Of a stretch of 64,000 nucleotides of DNA, positions 58,581 to 64,000 are shown in pieces. Source of the stretch: Harmothoe impar (lineage: Eukaryota; Annelida; Polychaeta; Phyllodocida; Polynoidae). Position 1 is the first letter of the stretch, and each line of letters begins with the position of its first letter. The stretch spans positions 2,662,438-2,726,437 of the forward strand of contig OX381716.1 of the NCBI GenBank assembly GCA_947462335.1, in the 5' to 3' direction. A program made the translations under genes and the position numbers. The notes under the pieces were generated by a model. It had not been told where the DNA came from. It worked only from the letters and a program-made list of their open reading frames with translations, and searched no databases.

Positions 58581-61500
58581 ATATTATTCTTGTATGTATT
58601 CTATAGGCTCAGGCCAATGGGATTTATTCCTGGTCCCCACCCACTCCTCTTAGAATGAATATCCCTGTTGGACAGGCAAAAAATGAGAAGACAATTCCGA
58701 GTGCTCAGCCCTCAGACAAAATATGAAGAAGGTTTGCCTCTGGCAATCTGGCATATGGTTAGTGTGAACCCTGCGTTTTGATCATGAGAAATCTAATAAT
58801 ATCAAACAGATAAATGGAATACTGTGTCAGCTAGAATAGCAATTCATTGCTTTCAACCAAACAGACATTAGTATTCATTGGACTCTTCAATCAGTAATTT
58901 TGCAACCTTGTGGTTCAAGCCTTCTGTCCCATCCAGCAAACAGCCAGGGCAGGACTTGGTAATATGAAAGTTCTCCCTATAGTGTCCCAGTCCCTGACCC
59001 ATGTCTTGCAGGCTCTGGTCATTAGTTCCTCCACTCTCCCAGCAGAGACATGCGAGCTAGCCTCTGCCCATTTGCTTAAGGTTTTATGGGTACGTTACCA
59101 TGACAATGTAGTACATGCATGTAGCGCCCTGATGCTAAAAATGCCAAAATTCAGCCAGAGCACAGCTCCACGTGAGAATCTGCTGGGAGAGTGTAGTTCC
59201 TCAGCAAAGTATTGTGATAGTGCCAACCTTCATTCTCCCAGCACAGACTGCACAGGGCTATACTCTTCACTTTCAAAAAATCTCCACACTACTATCTCAG
59301 TCCAGGTGTCAGTATTATGCCCAAATTCAAGGTGAGAATGGCATCCCTTGTACTCTAGTCGAAAGAAATATTGGTAAGTCGACACAACAGACCATCTTGA
59401 TAAAGATCCTTGACAGAAGGGCATTTTTTTGGCAATACCTGTCTCCTGAATTTGTTGCCAAACGAGGCATTTATTGATTTTGGTTGAAAGGTCTACCCTG
59501 CTTCGTGGGGAATATATTGCATATACTAAAGATACCTGATCACAAGATCTGTCCGTTAAGAATCTGACCATTCCAACCATTTCTTCTTGGTAGAAAAGCC
59601 TCTGATGTATACTGAGTGCCAAGCTAGGAATGTTCCTGGACATCACAGGCAGCAAGTGCTGCAGTCCCTGCTGTTTAGGCCCCATTTCTTTAGGAGCAGG
59701 CAGATGAAAGGTCTGTATTACCTCTAGTTAGTACTGCATAATGGCTGAGAGGAAGCTTTATTTTACCTAGTATATGACTTTACTATTCCTACAACGTAGG
59801 AGCGCAGGATTAGCTACGTGTGTAATACGGACCTCTGTATTGCCACATGTGTGATACGGGAAAAAGTGGTGCGCAAACAGCTGGGGTGGTGTGTAAAGGC
59901 CGCGTCAGACTAGTTGCAGAAATGGGTAAGCTACGATCCGATTTTCTCCCAACAAAATCAGGACTAAATATCATGCAGTCTCGCATAGGGCTACGACTAG
60001 AAAATCGGCAGAAAATGTCATATGCTAGGTATGATAAAACAGTCTTGCACACCGTGCGATACTGACACCCAAACTTGTCGTCGTACAGCCAGTTGTATTT
60101 TTACTCATTCATTTTTAAGTTTATAGTCCACGTAGGAGTCCAGCTTTTAACAACCGCAACGTAGGGAGCAAGGGGGCCTAGTCAATATAGGTTAAGGCTT
60201 TCATAGTACAGATAGCACAGTCTAAATAACTGGGGGACTTATTACTTTCTTTTAATTTGTATTCTGAAGGGGCAATATCTTTATCTACAGGAAGTAATTG
60301 GGCGACAGGGGTGAAAAAAAGTGTATGATGTCTCTCTGTGTCTGTGCTAAAACTGTCTACACAAGGAAGACCAGGCAGTCTTTTAGTGCTTTCCAGGTCT
60401 TTGAGCACTCAGGACAAGGATAGAACCCAATGCCGAATTACCAAATGTTTCTCAAGTATAGTTTTGTAAGGAATTAGCTTCAATTTGGTGGCAGAAGCAA
60501 GTTAAGTGGTATGAACCATGCCCGTTATTCCTGACCATAATCATGAAAACTGGAGACTGACATGATTCTAGAAACCCCTCCCTCCTCATGTTTCCAAATG
60601 TTTTTAGTGTTAACATCAGGAGATATAATGGGTTCAGGTGGTGAAGGGATGCTTAAAAATACCAGTAAAACAAGTAGCAAATACAATTCTCTAGCAACGA
60701 TTCAGCAGTAAATAATACATCGATTGTACAACTGCCAGATATTGACAAAAGAATGAGATGAGAAATCTTTGTGCCACCTGATCACCAAGCACATGATTCG
60801 TTTCTGTGGTATAAAGTATGGGACGTTTAGATTCTCCCTTCAGGCAGTACAACACCAGTAAAATACAGGAAGCACAGACCACCAGACCCTGTAATTCTGT
60901 AGAGGATATTCAGGTGACATTCTGTAGGGCCGGGTCACTGTGGTTGTAGGCCAGTCCACAAATCCCATTTGGTCACGATGAATGCCCTGGGGGATGGTGT
61001 TTCCCGGCCACAACATTACTCTTACGGTAAACATGATACCATCCCTTAATAGTTCCACTCAGTAAGAGGTTCTACAAACACACCCGACTTCAACACTGGC
61101 AAATCTAGCCACATCATTGACTGAAACTATAGTAAAGTCAAAATATGACCATGCCTTTGTAAAGCGCTTTAGGAGCCTAAAAGCAAATGAATGGTAAGGA
61201 GAACATGGTTTGGGGTCTGATAAGATTCCCCCTGTCACCGCGTCCCCAGGTCAGCGCTGGTAGTGCCTGTGTAGTGGGGCAGGGTCAGGACTGGGACAGA
61301 TGAGTCAAGGTGTGGGTGCTCAGCCTGAGCGGGAGTTGGTACGGGGATAGAGGCGGGCAGGTTGGGTTTGAGTAAGAGCAGACAGAAGAAGGGAAGGGAA
61401 TTAAGATTGGGAATAATTCTTAAGATTTCTTCATAAGTTTATCCAAAATGAGGTTTTTCCATGCTGCATTTTTTCTTCTCTGCCCACTGAGAACATTTGG

Positions 61501-61975
61501 TAAGGTGGGGGTCGTAGGGCAACATTTTTCCCCTCTGCCCTCCAAAAACATAGATAATACCTGTAAACCAACTTATCGAAATAACGGTGGCCTAAGGGCT
61601 GATCATTAAGTCAATGACAGCACTAGAGCAGTGCTGGAGCACCCACTTGGAAATCTTTGGTTTCACCTTAAGGCGTGACAGGATTGCTCCTGTCAGCACC
61701 AACCTAGGGAACAGGCTGTGTTCCTGAGGCAGGGCTCCATGGGATGGAGAGGGGCTGCAGGGAGGGGGTGGATGTTAATAGCCCCTATAAAGCACCACAC
61801 ATTAACCCTCTTTCCCTTGTCTGTCTTTAATACAGCAGGAGTGACATATTTCCAAGCCTTGTCTGGGATTGGTTCATACTTCAGGGAGTACCCGGTCAGG
61901 GAGGGTGGATGTTCATGGTATAATCTTCTCTATGTTGAATGACATAATCTGTTATCAAACATACTTCCTTTTTGC
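58581..61975. other. No gene recognised
   Basis: Overlapping frames of 141 and 151 codons on opposite strands (58910-59335, 59230-59685) show no domain, codon bias or splice context that I can support. CTCTCCCAGCAGAG-type words repeat at 59035, 59190 and 59235. Confidence 0.45.
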
Positions 61976-61982
61976 ATATTGC

Positions 61983-62150
61983 TAAAGAGGCAGAGACTCA
62001 GAAACAGCCCCCTCATCTCTCCATGGCTAAGTACTATGTAAGTGTAATGATGCATGGTAGAGGTCCGCTCCTAAACAAAAGCCGCTCACTAATGACTGTG
62101 TAAGCACTCACCAGCACCCATTTATCTGTATAAAACAGCTGTAAAACCAT
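61983..62150. repeat. Dispersed repeat, copy 2 of 2
   Basis: Partner of 56578-56740 in the same orientation. Confidence 0.8.
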
Positions 62151-62189
62151 CAACCTCTCTAGGGTAGGGCAAGACAGCATTATTCAGCA

Positions 62190-62312
62190 TAATGAAACAC
62201 TATGTACAGCTACAGTCAACCTTTGGACATGACTAATGTACATAATAAAACACTATGTACAGCTACATGACAGTCAACCTTTGTACATCATTAATGTATT
62301 TAATAAAACACA
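62190..62312. repeat. Short tandem duplication, ~60 bp
   Basis: AAACACTATGTACAGCTACA, then GTCAACCTTTG and ACATCATTAATGTA-like words, occurs twice, with AATAAAACAC at the joints. Confidence 0.85.
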
Positions 62313-62715
62313 GGATTCATCAAACCACTTTAGCCACAGTCAGCCGTACTCTATATATCGAGAGCATATATATTTAGAGCATTACCAGATATATCTCACT
62401 AGATGTGCTATAGTCAGGCCCTTGTTCAATAGGACAAAGGCTCTTGTTCCCCATGCTCTCATCCAAGGAACTCTTGATCCATGGACCTCTAGGAGCACTT
62501 GCTCTGTAAAGCCTGTGTGCATCTGTTGCAAAGGCTGTCATTCTAAAGGGCCCTTCACAGAGCATAATTCGATTTCATGGATCACTGGTTCCACAGTATC
62601 ATAGTTCTGGTCCCATTGGTGGTTTGTTTAGCAGTTTTTTAAGGCCGAAAGGCCCCGGAGGGGCCCTGGTGGTGAGCTTGCGAACTACCAGGTTGAGGCA
62701 TTATATTGTTTTCAT
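62313..62715. other. No gene recognised
   Basis: The frame 62236-62604 has no domain. A GC-rich hairpin GGCCCCGGAGGGGCC sits at 62651-62665. Confidence 0.45.
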
Positions 62716-62737
62716 TTGACAGGAAGTCATTACGGGT

Positions 62738-62782
62738 GCCGCCATTTTGTTTTGAGGGGTGCCGCCATTTTGTTTTAAGGTG
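62738..62782. promoter_or_regulatory. Two tandem YY1-type sites
   Basis: GTGCCGCCATTTTGTTTT occurs twice, 23 bases apart, each matching the YY1 consensus GCCGCCATTTTG. They stand just before the X-box satellite. Such sites often mark TATA-less promoters reading away on the strand with ATGGCGGC (minus here). Confidence 0.55.
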
Positions 62783-62838
62783 TCACAACACAAATTTATG
62801 CATATAATGATAAAATTAATATTTATCAACCTTCGATC

Positions 62839-64000
62839 CTGAGGTTGATCAAAATCATACCTATACCCCCTAACATGGACCCAAGGAATTCAATGGTTCT
62901 ATTGGTTTGTTGCTAAGACAGCTGGTTGCCTAGCAACAGCTATTCTAATTGTTTATCTGCCTAGCAACACCTATTTCCATGCTCCTGAGGTTGATTATAA
63001 TCGTACCTACCCCCCCTAACATGTACCCAAGGAATTCAATGGTTCTATTAGTTTGTTGCTAAGACAGCTGGTTGCCTAGCAACAGCTATTCTAATTGTTT
63101 ATCTGCCTAGCAACACCCATTTCGATGCTCCTGAGGTTGATTATAATCATACCTACCCCCCCTAACATGGACCCATGGAATTCAATGGTTCTATTAGTTT
63201 GTTGCTAAGACAGCTGGTTGCCTAGCAACAGCTATTCTAATTGTTTATCTGCCTAGCAACACCCATTTCCATACTCCTGAGATTGATTATAATCCTACCT
63301 ACCCCCCTAACATGGACCCAAGGAATTCAATGGTTCTATTAGTTTGTTGCTAAGACAGCTGGTTGCCTAGCAACAGCTATTCTAATTGTTTATCTGCCTA
63401 GCAACACCTATTTCAATGCTCCTGAGGTTGATTATAATCGTACCTACCCCCCCTAACATGGACCCAAGGAATTCAATGGTTCTATGAGTTTGTTGCTAAG
63501 ACAGCTGGTTGCCTAGCAACAGCTATTCTAATTGTTTATCTGCCTAGCAACACCCATTTCGATGCTCCTGAGGTTGATTATAATCACACCTACCCCCCCT
63601 AACATGGACCCATGGAATTCAATGGTTCTATTAGTTTGTTGCTAAGACAGCTGGTTGCCTAGCAACAGCTATTCTAATTGTTTATCTGCCTAGCAACACC
63701 CATTTCCATACTCCTGAGATTGATTATAATCATACCTACCCCCCTAACATGGACTCAAGGAATTCAATGGTTCTATCAGTTTGTTGCTAAGACAACTGGT
63801 TGCCTAGCAACAGCTATTCTAATTGTTTATCTACCTAGCAACACCCATTTCCATGCTCCTGAGGTTGATTATAATTGTACCAACACCCCCTAACATGGAC
63901 CCAAGGAATTCAATGGTTCTATCATTTTGTTGCCTAGACAGCTGGTTGCCTAGCAACAGTTATTCTAATTGTTTATCTACCTAGCAACACCCATTTCCAT
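62839..64000. repeat. 146-bp satellite in a trimeric higher-order array, with X-box palindromes
   Basis: Units start at CTGAGGTTGAT: 62839 (diverged), 62985, 63131, 63277, 63422, 63568, 63714 and 63859, then off the edge. Every unit has GGTTGCCTAGCAACAG, an RFX X-box-like palindrome, and TGCCTAGCAACACC. Variants recur every third unit: ATACTCCTGAGATTG at 63272 and 63709, and GGACCCATGGAATTC at about 63170 and 63607, a 437-bp higher-order period. Confidence 0.95.

Noticed and set aside
58910..59685. Overlapping 141- and 151-codon frames on opposite strands
   Set aside because: No recognisable domain, no splice or promoter context, and overlapping frames cannot both be supported.

Overview
The window looks like a metazoan nuclear genome, probably repeat-rich and CpG-methylated. 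It is CpG-poor, with abundant TG/CA dinucleotides, over nearly all of 7.5-64 kb, carries many transposon families and satellites, and shows no rRNA, tRNA or CRISPR array. I cannot name the species. No intact host gene could be supported; most open frames outside 0.4-6.3 kb and the LINE are tandem-repeat artefacts or chance frames.

Layout. (1) 1-7440: CpG-rich, coding-dense remnant of a Polinton/Maverick (adintovirus-like) DNA element. Two upstream direct repeats and a TATA box precede a low-complexity protein ending in two PC4-like segments. A protein-primed-type family B DNA polymerase follows, broken by a TGA and two frame changes. Then come poly(A) signals and a dense array of CRE, E-box and ETS-like motifs. 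The left end of the element lies outside the window. (2) 7.4-15 kb: host repeats, including TTAA palindromic MITEs, a TA-type MITE with ~50 bp TIRs, a pogo-like remnant and a 19-bp motif in seven convergent copies. (3) 16.3-18.3 kb: a 5'-truncated LINE with an open reverse transcriptase frame. (4) 18.3-45.7 kb: non-coding DNA with tandem arrays (93, 34, 20, ~604 and 27 bp) and a CpG-rich, promoter-like island at 35.2-36.1 kb. (5) 45,714-52,349: a structurally complete LTR element. Its two 478-bp LTRs look identical and are flanked by a GTAG duplication, yet it has no gag or pol, so it is a recent non-autonomous (LARD-type) insertion. (6) 52.4-62.6 kb: dispersed repeats. (7) 62.7-64 kb: two YY1-type sites, then a 146-bp satellite in a trimeric higher-order pattern, every unit carrying an RFX X-box-like palindrome, running off the right edge.

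The only genes acting together are those of the viral-like element: the polymerase would replicate it, and the PC4-like protein could bind DNA or influence transcription. Its frames are broken here, so the copy is either decaying or affected by homopolymer errors in the assembly. Everything else is mobile or satellite DNA.
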